From Mesostigma viride (lineage: Eukaryota > Streptophyta > Mesostigmatophyceae > Mesostigmatales > Mesostigmataceae), in NCBI GenBank assembly GCA_009746045.1, contig RPFO01000348.1:356350-420349 (forward strand): 64,000 bases of DNA, written 5' to 3'. Both the position numbers and the translations under genes were made by a program. Within the stretch, counting starts at the first letter, position 1; each line of letters starts with the position of its first letter. This document shows positions 31,763 to 43,169 of the stretch, one piece after another. The notes under the pieces were generated by a model that was not told the DNA's origin, did no database searches, and saw nothing but the letters and a program-made list of their open reading frames with translations.

Positions 31763-32564
31763 CCAGCTATTTGCCCCGCAGCCTCTTGTTCCGGCCGGGC
31801 GGCCTTGTGGTAGCTGTGGGCAGCCGCTGGATCCCACGGGGACTCACTACCTAATTTCCTGCATGGGGGGCCAACAGAATCAGAATTGGTATTTGTATTT
31901 GCACACTGTCCTCCTGACGGTGGTGCTCGCCATGATTCGGTCGGTTTTCCCCCACGCGAACATCCGGTCCGAGGATGCGGATGGCGCTGCCTTCTATTCC
32001 CCCAACCACCGGCCTGACATCGTGGTGCTGGACTTTGAGGGGGGTGGCCGGCATCTGCTTATCGACGTTTCGGTGGCGCGGCCCTTGGCTCTTAGCCACG
32101 TGGCTGGGGCCTCCCTCACGGCAGGTTACACGGCGGACCGGGCGGAGCGGGCCAAGCTCCTGGCCTACGGCGACGTCGGGCACCATCGTGTGGTGCCCTT
32201 TGTCCTGGAGGAGTTTGGGGCCATGGGGCCCCTGACCTCCGCCTTCTTCAAGGAGTGTTGCCGGCTCCGGGAGGACCGGCTGGACCTGGAGGGCCAGCGG
32301 GCCTCATGGTCGGCGCGGACCTGGACGTCATATTGGCGTCAGCGCTGGTCGGTGGCGCTGACTCGGGCCATGGCTGACATCATGCTCCGCCGTACGCGGG
32401 CTGATTTTGCGGTGCAGCAGGGTTATTAGGTTCCTCCCGTTAGGAGTTTCCATTGGTCTTATCGTAGTATAGAGATTTGACATGGCTCTGTATAGAGGTT
32501 TATAGCTGGGCGTTTGCTTTGGTTTGAGTGATTTCACTCTGCTGTAAGTAATTATATTATTAAT
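31763..32564 (+). mobile_element. 5'-truncated family-A retrotransposon (zinc knuckle and endonuclease end)
   Basis: Bounded by a perfect 15-bp target-site duplication. It starts in the zinc-knuckle region; the continuous ORF runs 31863-32429 and begins CMGGQQNQNWYLYLHT. Next come HRPDIVVLDFEGGGRHLLID and VSVARP, a PD-(D/E)XK-like signature expected of the restriction-like endonuclease of R2-type non-LTR elements, then YWRQRWSVALTRAMADIMLR and a stop at 32429. The 3' UTR ends GCTGTAAGTAATTA. The sequence is very similar to 53683-54473. The endonuclease frame is intact here, suggesting a recent insertion. Confidence 0.9.
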
Positions 32565-32579
32565 ATATACATAATCGCA
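32565..32579. repeat. Target-site duplication, right copy
   Basis: ATATACATAATCGCA, matching 31748-31762. Confidence 0.9.
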
Positions 32580-32841
32580 TAACCTGAATGCATTATCTGC
32601 TCGAGCGCGCCGCCTCAGCTGGATGCCGGCCGTCGGGTGATCTGTTCACCCCGCGCCGAAGTAGAGACGCCTGCATGGCTCTCCCGTCATCCTCCAACGC
32701 TGGCGCTTCCATTCCTCCTCATCCTCCGCGCCCTGTTACCGCCATCTTCCAACACTGGCTGTTCCATTCCTCATCATCCCCTGTGCCCCGTCACCGCCAT
32801 CTTCCAACGCTGGCTGTTCCATTCCTCATCCGGCACCCCCT
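32580..32841. other. Imperfect repeats, no gene
   Basis: Holds three imperfect copies of a CATTCCTCATC...CCGCCATCTTCCAACGCTGG unit, 32690-32840. No gene recognised. Confidence 0.6.
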
Positions 32842-34177
32842 GTGCCCGGCCCAGTGGTCTTCCGGCGGTTGTTTTGGATCACTGTTTCGGTTGGTTGGAT
32901 CAGATCATGGCTGTTTCGGACTGTGGTTGCTGATCGGACACTAAGGCTGTTTATGTTGGACCGTGTCTGGTCCCTATTATCGGAGCTCGTGCAGGTCCAC
33001 CAAGCCCCGCAGCCTCCCCTATTGGCACGGCCTAGTAGATCCAAGGATGCTGCTGCCATCCTCAACCGTCGAGGGCTTCTCGAGGCGACCATGGCGGTCC
33101 AGCAGGACGGGGCCGTGGCCCGATCACAGCATGCAAAGAAGTCATGGGCAGCCAGCCCTCCTCGTTTCTTCATGCTGCCCCCCGACGAGAGACGGGAGGG
33201 CTTCCTCACCCTATTCCAGAGGATGAGCGTGCAGAACAGCACTGCATGCACCCCCTACCTCAAATCCGGGGCCGTCATGGAGAACTTCCGAGTTGGTCTT
33301 CGAGCGGCCGCGAACGTGACTTTGATCCGATGCATGCATGCCGCCGGAGTTATCTGACGGAGCCCGCATGCGCTTGGGTCATCCTCTACGGGGTGCACTT
33401 TTTGATTCCGGACGGGGTGCGGTTTCAGATGGAGGACAAGCCGACGCTGGTGGTGGAGTACCCCCTGATCCATTCCTACCTGTGCAACAAGGAGTCAACG
33501 ACAAGCAATTTTCCTTGGTGTGGAACGGGCTGAACGGAAATGGGTTCCGCCCGCGGGGCATGCCGTCCGATCGCTGGGACAAGTTGTTCCGGCCGTACGA
33601 CGTGGACGTGACGGGCCTTGGAAAGAGAACAAGGATAACCTCACCGGGGAGCTGGTGGTGATCATCGGCCAGCAGCGTGACGATCCCTCACTTGACCCGA
33701 TTCGGGCGCGGTTTGGGGACCCTAACAATTGGTACCAGAACGTGACGGATCGCCTCAACGAGCTGTTCCCGGAGATGCGGATTGTATTCCGACCACATCC
33801 GTACCCTAAACATGTCGACGTGGAAGCGAGCCGGTTTGCACGATGGGACCATCCCTCCCACATGCAGGCGCCATCTTTGATGCCACGACGCCATTGCGGA
33901 CGAGATGATATAGAGAAAGCGTTCTGCGTCGTCACGATGACGTCGGGCGTGGGGACGATGACCATCATACGTGGCACGCCGGTGGTCACATACAACCCGG
34001 CCGCTCTCCACAGCGTGGGAGGTGACCTCGCATGACGTGGCGGATATGTGGGACCTGAAACGGCCGGATCGGACCCAGTGGCTGCATGACTTGGCATATG
34101 CGCAGTGGGATGAGGATGAGGTTGGCACGGGGGAAGCATTCACCTATGTGTTTGACAAAAGCATTACTATGGGCTGA
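32842..34177 (+). pseudogene. Decayed virus-like RPHP-motif (glycosyltransferase-like) gene
   Basis: Conserved blocks lie in order but in changing frames: VILYGVHFLIPDGVRFQMED (33.4 kb), WNGLNGNGFRPRGMPSDRWD (33.5 kb), NLTGELVVIIGQQRDDPSLD (33.65 kb), EMRIVFRPHPYPKHV (33.8 kb), AFCVVTMTSGVGTMTIIRGT plus PVVTYNP (33.95 kb) and QWLHDLAYAQWDEDEVGTGE (34.1 kb). The combination of an SDRW block, a GQQ.DD strand, RPHP, a VVT..S.VGT..I..G.PVV loop and a C-terminal LAYAQW helix resembles proteins I know from large DNA viruses and marine phages, usually annotated as glycosyltransferase-like. At least three frame changes (near 33500, 33625 and 34010) make it a pseudogene. The family assignment is from memory of the pattern; the function is inferred. 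Confidence 0.6.
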
Positions 34178-34475
34178 TGTACAGTTGGTGCATTCACCTA
34201 TTATTTGTTTGACAACAGCATTGCTATGGGCTAATGTACAGTTGGTGCATTCACCTACTATGTGTTTGACAAAAGCATTACTATGGGCTTATGTACAGTT
34301 GGTGCATTCACCTATGTGTTTGACAAAAGCATTACTATGGGCTAATGTACAGTTGGTGCATTCACCTATCTATCTATGTGTAATTGATAAAAGCAGTACT
34401 ATGGGCTCATGTACAGTTGGTGCATTCACCTATGTGTTTGACAAAAGCATTACTATGGGCTCATGTACAGTTGCT
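34136..34475 (+). repeat. 54-bp repeats copying the 3' end of the RPHP-motif pseudogene
   Basis: GCATTCACCTATGTGTTTGA followed by CAAAAGCATTACTATGGGCT is the end of the pseudogene reading frame and repeats about six times at roughly 54 bp, each followed by ATGTACAGTTGGT. The first copy is the coding one. Confidence 0.9.
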
Positions 34476-34640
34476 GTACGTGGTGAATTGAGAAGGCCTG
34501 CGCGAGCACACATCATGGGCATCGTACGTACAGACGCTATGGGGGGTGCCCCCTACAAACTTGTTAATTTATTAAGGTGAGCGGCTTGTCTGTGATATGG
34601 AGGCTGATTACTTGCGATGAGAAATGGCAGGAGGTTAACT

Positions 34641-34694
34641 CATTAAATTTACACGTAGACTTCGTCTCGTGAGCAATAGTCCTCAGTGGGATGG
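34641..34694 (-). mobile_element. LINE 3' tail fragment
   Basis: TTAAATTTACACGTAGAC...CGTGAGCAATAGTCCTCAGT GGGATGG matches 10597-10650 and, reversed, the end of the 26-kb LINE. Confidence 0.6.
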
Positions 34695-34695
34695 A

Positions 34696-34963
34696 TTAAA
34701 TTGAATTGAATTGAATTGAATTGAATTGAATTGAATTGAATTGAATTGAATTGAATTGAATTGAATTGAATTGAATTGAATTGAATTGAATTGAATTGAA
34801 TTGAATTGAATTGAATTGAATTGAATTGAATTGAATTGAATTGAATTGAATTGAATTGAATTGAATTGAATTGAATTGAATTGAATTGAATTGAATTGAA
34901 TTGAATTGAATTGAATTGAATTGAATTGAATTGAATTGAATTGAATTGAATTGAATTGAATTG
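34696..34963. repeat. (TTGAA)n pentanucleotide array
   Basis: About 53 perfect TTGAA units. They begin where the LINE 3' UTR has CCATT/GGAAT-type pentamers, so this looks like expansion of a short pentamer run in the LINE tail. The IQFNS ORFs are artefacts. Confidence 0.97.
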
Positions 34964-35167
34964 GAACATAACTCCGTTGGGAGTATAAGAAGCACATATC
35001 CCTAGGTGGGAAGGGGTATATGGCTACTTCCTGCAAGGGTAGGGTGTAAACTACACCTGCTCTGGACCGTGCACAAAGTGCACCTGCACACCACTATGTA
35101 TTCAGGCACCTACATAAAGGCGCCGACATACTGAGGGGGGGAGATCATCATGGCTGTACAAAGCTAT
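34964..35167. other. Unique spacer
   Basis: Short stretch with no recognised feature between the pentamer array and the family-B retrotransposon fragment. Confidence 0.5.
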
Positions 35168-36582
35168 GGTGGTTGGGTTAGTAGAGGGCGGCCCCATCCG
35201 CGTCCTCGCACTTAATTGATGGTGGATCGAGTGGGGAAAGACCGACTGAACCATGGCACACACCACCCGGAGGAGAGCGGTATGTATGGAGATAGAGGAA
35301 CCAGTTCTGGTTCTGCTGGCCACCCATGCACACAATGTAGCGCGTCCCAGTAGTATCGAGAGCAAGCCCGCAGCTGCCGCAGGACGCACCCGCTGTGATG
35401 AGAGGTTGCGGGGCAAAGAGCTGGTGGCGGAGAGGGATGGCGTTAAGGGCCGGAACCAGCGTGAACAAAGGGCTCATGGGGAGGGCGCGCAGGAATGCGG
35501 ACCCGGCCCACGCTCCCCTCAAGGGAAACGGAGTGAAGCCAAGCCTTCCCCTGATCGTTCAAGCTCGCATGCAGTCACGTACCCATCCAGTCGGCACAGT
35601 GTAGTACACCGCCGCGTAGGTCTTTTGTTGTTTTTCATGCCACGCAGGCAGGGGCCAGGGAAGACACTAGGACTGACGACAGTGGACACGCCGGGCGTGC
35701 CCCGGGGCAGGCGACGGTGGACGGCCTGGGCGGGGCCGACGAGGTCGCAGCCCTGCTGGATCCCGAGAGTAAGAATCCTGCACAGCCTGCACAAAGGGGA
35801 AGGGGGATGGGGTAACCAAGTCGGGAATGGCGCTGACGGCGCTGCATGGGGACCGTGCAACCGGCGGATCTCCGCCCAGGCCTGAGCAACAGAGCCAAGG
35901 AAGGCGGCGGGGGCGAGGCGGGCGGCGCGGGTGAGCCCACACCCGCCCATGCGGCAGGGGAGGGTGGCCAAGCGCATGGAGTGAGCGCGCTGGCAGGCTA
36001 GGGCCGGGGAGGAGCACCTGCAAGGCGGCCTGAATGCGCTCGTCGTGCATGGCCGCGGCAAGCCGCACCAAGTGGGGGGGAGCGCGCCACGGAGCCAGTG
36101 AACCACCCGTGGGTGGGCGCAAAACCACAGCAGGAGCCCTTTGGTCTGGGGGTCCTTGAGGCGCGCCGGCAAGTCTCGAGGACATGGGTGCGCTGTTCCA
36201 CGGCCGGTGGCCCGGAGCTCCTCTTCGACGTAGTCAGGGTCACCCACAGGGACGCTCAGGCACGAGAAACCACGCGCGCCCGCGCCAATGCCCCCGGGAT
36301 AGCCGCGGGGAAGCCAGAGCAGTCCCCCTGGGGCGAAAAGACTGCACACTTGGGGAGGGTGTGTGAGCCGAAGGTTGATGGCCGCCACGGCCACTTCAAG
36401 GGCAGCCAAGGCGGCAACCACAGCGTCGGCCGCCCGCGGGGCCAAGGGCATGGATATCGTCCAGTAGGCGAGGAGCACGACATCCGGGTGCGCAGCGTGG
36501 ACACCTTGGAGAGCCTTGTGCAGCGGGGCGGACAGGTAAAATTAAGGGGCCGAGGGGGTCACCTTGCTGGGGTCCCGTGCGG
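35168..36582 (-). pseudogene. Family-B retrotransposon fragment (RT end to start of endonuclease)
   Basis: On the - strand it runs from GPQQGDPLGPL (36.55 kb) through DDIHALGPA, DPDYVEEELRATG, the WFCAHPRVVHWLRG block and RMGGCGLTRAARLAPAAFLG, to the zinc knuckle CGSCGLALDTTGTRYIVC, GGQQNQNW and DADGAALY. It ends at CCCAACCACC, exactly where the CACTA element is inserted in the long family-B copy, so it shows the unoccupied site. Several frame changes are present and both ends are truncated. Confidence 0.88.
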
Positions 36583-36594
36583 TCTGCATATATA

Positions 36595-37231
36595 TTCATT
36601 GAGAATGATAAATTACGGAGGTGAGAGGGGCATGCAACATAAGGAAAAACCGGAAAAGAAGAAGAACCCTGAAGAAATTAATAGGAATCTGACACGGGCA
36701 TCCAAGGATCACGCCAGCTGCACAACAAGGTACAACTAACTACTGCATATCACAAAACTAAGACACGCAGCAACATCGCTGCCGGCCCACCATGCAGGCC
36801 TGGGAGGGATCTAGACTGCATCATGGGTCGCGATCGACAAAGTCGGTCCGGGTGCGGCGGAATAACACATCAGCCACGGGGCGAGTGAGGGCGAGTGACA
36901 GGCGCTGCCGCCAATACGAGCTGGACGGCGAGGACCACGTCCAGCTGGACGAGGACCACGTGCGGGCAGACCATGCACGGGGCGGTCTGACCCTCGAGGT
37001 CGAGGCGGTCTTCACGGTGCGGGCAGCAGATCGTGGAAAAACTCCGCTGTCTTGGGGCCCATGGCCCCGAACTCCTCCAGGACAAAGGGGATGACCCGGT
37101 GGGGCCCCACATTGCCGTATAGGAGGCAAACTTGTCGCGCTCAGCCGCAGCGGCAGCAGCACCGGCATCCACAGCCGCCCGGACTCCGGAGGATGTGGCG
37201 ACCGGAGAGCGGCCGAGCCATGGAGACTCTG
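36595..37231 (-). mobile_element. 5'-truncated family-B retrotransposon, endonuclease and 3' UTR
   Basis: The - strand encodes degraded AAERDKFASY and EDRLDLEGQTAP endonuclease-end blocks, followed by a 3' UTR ending ATTCTCAATGAATATATA. The 5' side stops at GAGACTCTG next to a (TA)n stretch, and the 3' side abuts TATATA, so it sits in a TA-rich target. Confidence 0.8.
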
Positions 37232-37243
37232 TATATATATATT

Positions 37244-37602
37244 ATTCTGGAGGAGTTTGGGGCCATGGGGCCCCTGACCTCCGCCTTCTTCAAGGAGTGT
37301 TGCCGGCTTCGGGAGGACCGGCTGGACCTGGAGGGCCAGCGGGCCCCATGGTCGGCGCGGACCTGGACGTCATATTGGCGTCAGCGCTTGTCGGTGGCGC
37401 TGACTCGGGCCATGGCTGACATCATGCTCCGCCGTACGCGGGCTGATTTTGCGGTGCAGCAGGGTTATTAGGTTCCTCCCGTTAGGCGTTTCCATTGGTC
37501 TTATCGTAGTATAGAGCTTTGACATGGCTCTGTATATAGGTTTATAGCTGGGCGTTTGCTTTGGTTTGAGTGATTTCACTCTGCTGTAAGTAATTATTTT
37601 TT
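37244..37602 (+). mobile_element. 5'-truncated family-A retrotransposon, last 75 codons and 3' UTR
   Basis: Starts at CTGGAGGAGTTTGGGGCC and continues to the family-A stop and 3' UTR. It is flanked by ATATATATT on both sides (about 37235-37243 and 37604-37612) and lies between two family-B copies. Confidence 0.85.
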
Positions 37603-37821
37603 TAATATATATTCATTGAGAATGATAGATTACGGAGGTGAGATAGGCATGCAACATAAGGAAAAACCCGATAACTGGGAGAATAACCCTGAAGAAATTA
37701 ATAGTAATCTGACACAGACATCCAAGGATCACGCCAGCGGCACAAGGTACAACTAACTAGACATCACAAAACTACACGCAGCAACAGCGCTGCCGGCCCA
37801 CCATGCAGGCCTGGAAGGGAT

Positions 37822-38253
37822 CTAGACCGCATGGGTCGCGACAAAGTCGGCCCGGGTGCGGCGGAATAACACATCAGCCACGGTGCGAGTGAGGGCGAGT
37901 GACAGGCGCTGCCGCCAATACGAGGACCACGTGCGGGCCGACCACGGGGCGGTCTGACCCTCGAGGTCGAGGCGGTCTTCACGGCGCTGGCAGCACTCGT
38001 GGAAAAACTCCGCTGTCTTGGGGCCCATGGCCCCGAACTCCTCAAGGACAAAGGGGATGACCCGGTGGGGCCCCACATTGCCGTAGGAGGCAAACTTGTC
38101 GCGCTCAGCCACAGTGGCAGCAGCGCCGGCATCCACAGCCGCCCGGAGGATGTGGCGACCGGAAAGCGGCCGAGCCACGGAGACATCGATGAGCAGGTGG
38201 CAACCCTGCCCGTCGTAGTCAAGCACGGTAATGTCGGGGCGGTGGTTGGGTGA
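37822..38253 (-). pseudogene. Family-B endonuclease domain, distal part beyond the CACTA insertion
   Basis: Open frame from SPNHRPDITVLDYDGQGCHL and LIDVSVARPLSGRH to YWRQRLSLALTRTVADVLFR, ending TRADFVATHAV and a stop at about 37822. It is the restriction-like endonuclease, normally used to nick the target for target-primed reverse transcription. It is separated from the rest of its gene by 9 kb of transposon DNA. Confidence 0.88.
38252..38253. repeat. CACTA target-site duplication GA, left copy
   Basis: GA precedes the left inverted repeat and GA (47226-47227) follows the right one. Removing the element and one GA gives GGTTGGGTGAGTAGAGG, against GGTTGGGTTAGTAGAGG in the empty copy at 35.17 kb. 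Confidence 0.8.
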
Positions 38254-38278
38254 CACTAGGAACTCGTTGGTGGTAAAA
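38254..38278 (+). repeat. CACTA left terminal inverted repeat
   Basis: CACTAGGAACTCGTTGGTGG followed by TAAAA; the exact reverse complement is at 47201-47225. Confidence 0.97.
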
Positions 38279-38660
38279 AATACCACTTTTATCACTTTTT
38301 ATCACTTTTTATCACTTTTTACCACTTTTTACCACCCACAAGGAGTAAAAAGCCGTAAAAAGCAGTAAAAAGCAGTAAAAAGCAGTAAAAAGCAGTAAAA
38401 AGCAGTAAAAAGCAGTAAAAAGCAGTAAAAAGCAGTAAAAAGCAGTAAAAAGCAGTAAAAAATACCACCTTTTACCACTTTTACCACCTAACGGAGGTGG
38501 TAAAAGTGGTAAAAGGTGGAAAATGGTGGTAAAAAGCAGTAAAAAGCAGTAAAAAGCAGTAAAAAGCAGTAAAAGTGGTAAAAAGTGATAAAAAGTGGCT
38601 GAAGTGGTAAAAAGAACACCACGGCGAGCACAAAAGTGGTAAAAAACACAAGGGCTGAAC
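38279..38660. promoter_or_regulatory. CACTA left subterminal repeats
   Basis: ATCACTTTTT/ACCACTTTTT units, then about twelve AGCAGTAAAA units, then GTGGTAAAAG units, including small inverted pairs. In En/Spm-type elements subterminal repeats bind the element's accessory protein; that role is inferred here. Confidence 0.85.
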
Positions 38661-39076
38661 CGACAACAAGTCAGTTTAGGCCCAAACAATGAATGATGCA
38701 TACACGTGTGTAGTACTCCTACACACAGATCTCGAGTGATTTATCTAGTACCAAATCCGAAAGGCTTGCATCACTCCCCGGACAGGAGAAATTTTGCGGA
38801 TGACTGTAGGTGTAAGTTGGCGATGCCATGGTAACCGGAGACGTCCGTCCTATTGTCAGCAAAATTTGGTGCGAGAGGTCCCCAGTTCGATTCAGGTCGG
38901 ATTCATTTGTAGATCGCGTTTTCCGCGTTTTCCGCGGCCCGGCACTGAACGCAAAGGTTTTCACCTTTGCGGAGTGTCTGATCAGAATGAATGATGCATC
39001 TTTATTCAACATAATACGGCATGATTACACTTGTGAGCAGCATCTAATGAGGCCGCAAAATGCTTGCACAGCAGCA
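38661..39076. other. CACTA internal non-coding sequence downstream of the transposase
   Basis: Presumed transposase 3' UTR. A CAGTTCGATTCAGG word near 38882 resembles a tRNA B box but is not in a tRNA fold. Confidence 0.5.
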
Positions 39077-42000
39077 TCAATCAGAATCATCCTTGGCATC
39101 ACTACCGTTAAAATCACTGTCATTCCCCTCGTTGCTAGGGGTTTGTTCTCTATAGTCCCTGACCGTGCGCGCGCGTGCACTTGTGCGCAACGGGGGCATG
39201 GGCTCCTTCCCCTTGTGTGATGCAGGCGCCAAAGCCTCAGATTTCTTCTTTCTCTTGCGGGGCGGGGCTGCGCGTGAGGGTTCTGCCGCCGTGGTTGCCG
39301 GCGCGGGCTGCCGTTCAGCGGGCGGCTTCTTTTTCTTGCGAGGCGGGGCTGCGCGTGAAGGTCCTGCCGCCGTGGTTGCCGGCGCGGGCTGCCGTTCATC
39401 GGGCGGCTTCTTTTTCTTGCGCGGCGGGGCTGCGCGTGAAGGTCGTGCCGCCGTGCTTGATGGCGCGGGCGACGGATCAGCGGGCGGCGGTTCAGCGGGC
39501 GGCCGTTCAGCGGGCGGCTCAGGTGGGAAGTACCTGATGTCTTCCTGCCACCTTGTCGCCGTGCTTTGGAAAAACTCGTTCTCCAAAGCCCACCCGGTTG
39601 CCAGGTGACGGGGCAGCTTGCAGTGAATGACCGAAAGCTGGGGCTGATGCCGTGGGTCCAGCACAAACCCAACAGAGCTAACAGATGTTGGCCACACTAG
39701 CTTTGCCGTGCGTGGTGCCTCGGCGCTGCGGACCAACACCAAGCGTTGATCCCGAATGTAAGCCACCTCCGATGCATCGAAAAGCTCTACTCTCAGCACA
39801 AGCTGTTGAGTCCACTGCCCCACCGGCTGCACCAGCTTTGCCACGAGAATGTGGGTCAGGTAGCCGTACTGAGTGCTGCTTCCCTCCTTATGGTAGGCTA
39901 CACCACAGTTTGCAGTCCGCCATGCTTGCTTCCTGTCAGCTTCTTTTGTCCGGTAATTGAAACCGTACAAGTGCACCCTATCATACTCCTCAGCCTTGAG
40001 CTGCACGCCGGCTGCTGCAGCCTGGACAAGCTCCGGGACCAGCGGCTGCTGGTTGAGTCCGATCCAGTCTTTGAGCCATGAGAGGTCGCTGCACAAGGGC
40101 CGCCTGCATGCACATCGTATACAAAGCAAGATAGCAATGCAAGAAAAAAAAAATTAGAATAACGGCAGTAGTCCTTGGAAATCAGATGAAGTTCCCTATA
40201 CTGAAAGAAAATCAGCTCAAAGAATAGCAACTTACAATAATAGGACAGCGGCGTCTTACCAGTAGGCCTCATCGCCGTTGACTTCGGGATCTTTGTACTC
40301 CGCATTGGGCAGCGCATACTCCAACAAAATCGCGCCCACTTCATCAGATTCCGCGGCGGTGAAAGTGTAGAAATTCTTGCGGCTGCGCCCCCCCAACTCG
40401 ACCTTCTTGGACGGGTCTGCGTGGATGACGTCCCAGATGTAGTAGCGGTCTTTTGGCTGAAAGAAAAAAAAGAAAGCAAACAAGACATTGCAAGCAGCGC
40501 ACACAAATATGCACAGAAATTAGCTGCATGCAGCACAAGACCGTGCCACAAGGAGCGCGTACATAACACTAAATCTGCACACAAATCCATTAAAAAAAAA
40601 AATCGGTCACTAGCGTGTACTTACCATCCCGGTTTTCACCATGTGATAGGCCAGATGGGTCAGCGCCTCAGACTTGCGATATGCTCCGTCCATGGAGCAC
40701 TCCACATTGACGTTGGACAGCTTAGCTTTCGTGATGGCCCCCATCATCCGCTCGCCCGACGCCATGGTGCGGGTGTCACATCGACCCAACAAGGGGATTT
40801 GCTGGGCCAGGTGGGCCATCATATGAACAGATTTTGCCATCTCAGACGCTGGCGCTATACGCTCCATCGCCACAGCAGCAAGCAAAAACATCTCGCCGCA
40901 GTCATCCAACTGCTGCTGAGTCGCCGGGCCGCTAGAAAACACAAAGTCCCAGGCCGCTGATTGAAGGAGAAATGCTTGCCGTGCATCGTCATCTAACCGC
41001 CCACGCAAGATGGTCGGGAGTTGCTTGCAAAAGTAGAGGATCTTGTCACGCGTCTTGGATTTTTCAGTACTCTTCGCATCGCAGAGCAAGCCACTGATCC
41101 GGCCGGTGAAGTAGTCGGGTAGGCTATGCGCCATGATGTCATCGAGACCTGCGCATTACAACCACACGCAAAAAAATAACACATAGTAGTAACACGACAG
41201 CCGAAAAAAATAGTCAGTCCTATGTAAATCACACAGACCATAGTCAGTCCTACATATTAAATTTCCAAATTACGGGAAAAATAAAAACCCAATGTCACAC
41301 TTACGCTTGATATCAGCCTTTTCCTCAGCCGTCAGCTGGAACCCGGGGCGCGGTGCTGGCGCCCTCTTCTTCTTGCGGCCTTTCTTCGGTGGACTTTGGT
41401 GGTCTCCCTCCGGTGGTGGGTCTCCCTCCGGTGGTGGGTCTCCCTCCGGTGGAGGGTCTTCATCAGGCCGCCACAGCTCCGGGTTCAGACCGAGGACCTT
41501 CAGCCTGCCACGAAGTGACCCGGTCGCCATAGCCTTCCCTGCATGGAGTACAAACAGAAAAAAAAAAAAAAACAATATTACATCAGCTTTCCATGTGAAC
41601 AGATAGGCCACAGTCAATGTATGCATGCAACAATCACAATGAAATGATACAATTAAATGTTTAGCAATTACCGCTTGTGCAATGAATGACCCGCTTGAAG
41701 TTGTTGGGACACAGATGGAACTCGTCAATAAAATGACGGATCTTCAGGTGAACCCAGTACGGTAACTTGAGAAACGGCTCGGGCTGCTTTTTTAGCGTAG
41801 CACAGTACTTCAGGTAGCCAGCATGGTCCATCTCCTGAACAACAGGAGCGTGAGCCGGCCGGCGGGGGTCACCCTCGGGAAACATGCGGTCATTGCCAAG
41901 GAGAACGATACGGCCATTTGAGATAAAAACCCCACGCCACTCATCACCATGTAGGACGCATTGATAGTACCCTGCATCTGGAATGTTCAGGGACTTGGAG

Positions 42001-43154
42001 TATGCCGGGTAGTCGTGAATTATGCCAGCAAGAATGGACCTCACAAATGTCGTAGTGTAAACACCCGCCACGTCCAGCGTCACATCACAAATGTAATACC
42101 CCTTCCACAGTACCAGGAAGTCCTCAGCGATCAAGTCCAAAAAAATGGTCATGTTCTTGGGTGCCTTCCCCTTCATGGCGCCCACAAGAAGCACCATAGG
42201 GCAAAACCGCCCATTCACCATCACCCACTCGGGCAAGTTGACACAGGAAACAAACGCGGGCCAGCTGCTGTGGGTATCCATGAAAGACCTTGGACATACT
42301 CCGTCAAAATTCAGAAGGAAGATGGTGTTCCGCGGCTGGCTGCGAAAGTCCCAGTTGTTCTTTATGTGCTGGATGGCACGGCTGTCTGCACGAACAGGTC
42401 CATGCACAAGAAACACCAGACGTAAAAAGAAAGGTATCCATCAGAGCAGTACAAACAAAAGATAAGCGCAAGAGGAAAAATCTCGAACTTGATACTTTGG
42501 CACACATTGCATAACAGAAGGCGTAGAAACAAGTGCAAACCTGCCTTTCAAGCCGTCCACAACGCGCGTGGATGAGTCTGGCTCCCTGTTTTCATGTTTC
42601 GCAGCGTACTGAAGGGCTTCCGCCATTTCCGGGACTCGGAACCAGGCCCTAATCCGATCCATCAGGGGGAAGTGCCTAACCTGGCGATGCGCTTTCCGCG
42701 AGTTGACGATGTCACCGTTTCTGTCAGTGTACGTCTCGTAGCGCGACAGCTTGCAAAGAGGGCAGCTCTTAGTAATCTTGTCCTTGTACAAGTAACCCTC
42801 GCATGGGCAGGCATCGTACACACGGTACCCCAAGCCCAAGCCTTTGATCACTTTCCGTGCCTTCCAGATACTGTCGGGCAGAGTGTTGCCCGCGGGGAGA
42901 ACGTTTCCCAACAGCTTGAAGAGCTCATCAGCAAAGCTCTGAGGGCATGAGTTTTCCCCCATTAGCGTCAGCAATTGCAATGTAAACATCAAGGCCTTGC
43001 TCTCAGATCCCGGGTACAATGGCGTATCGTCCTTGACTCTGGCCACTGCTTCGTCATAATTTCTAGCAAACTGGCGTGCTGCATCCTCTCCACTGGCCGA
43101 CCCGTCGTCAGGGTCCTCGGCCATGAATTCATCGACTGTCTGTCCTTGACGCAT
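39077..43154 (-). CDS. TNP2-like CACTA transposase
   Basis: Six exons join with consistent phases: 43154-42541, 42381-41672, 41538-41305, 41148-40625, 40456-40260, 40103-39077, for 1101 aa. The N-terminal part has LPDSIWKARKVIKGLGLGYR then VYDACPCEGYLY and CPLCKLSRYE, the usual TNP2 zinc-binding stretch. The catalytic region has FLLNFDGVCPRSFMDTHSSW plus P (first Asp in NFDG) and CDVTLDVAG...DYPAYSKSLN. Exons 4-5 match the downstream region of plant TNP2 proteins (LPDYFTGRISGLL, ERMMGAITKAKLSN). Exon 3 has three PPPEGD repeats. The C-terminus has 27-residue repeats with PPRKKKK, probable nuclear localisation signals, and an acidic end. An in-frame stop lies directly before the start codon. 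It should cut and move the element. The DDE triad was not fully assigned. Confidence 0.9.
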
Positions 43155-43169
43155 TTACAATCTCTACAT

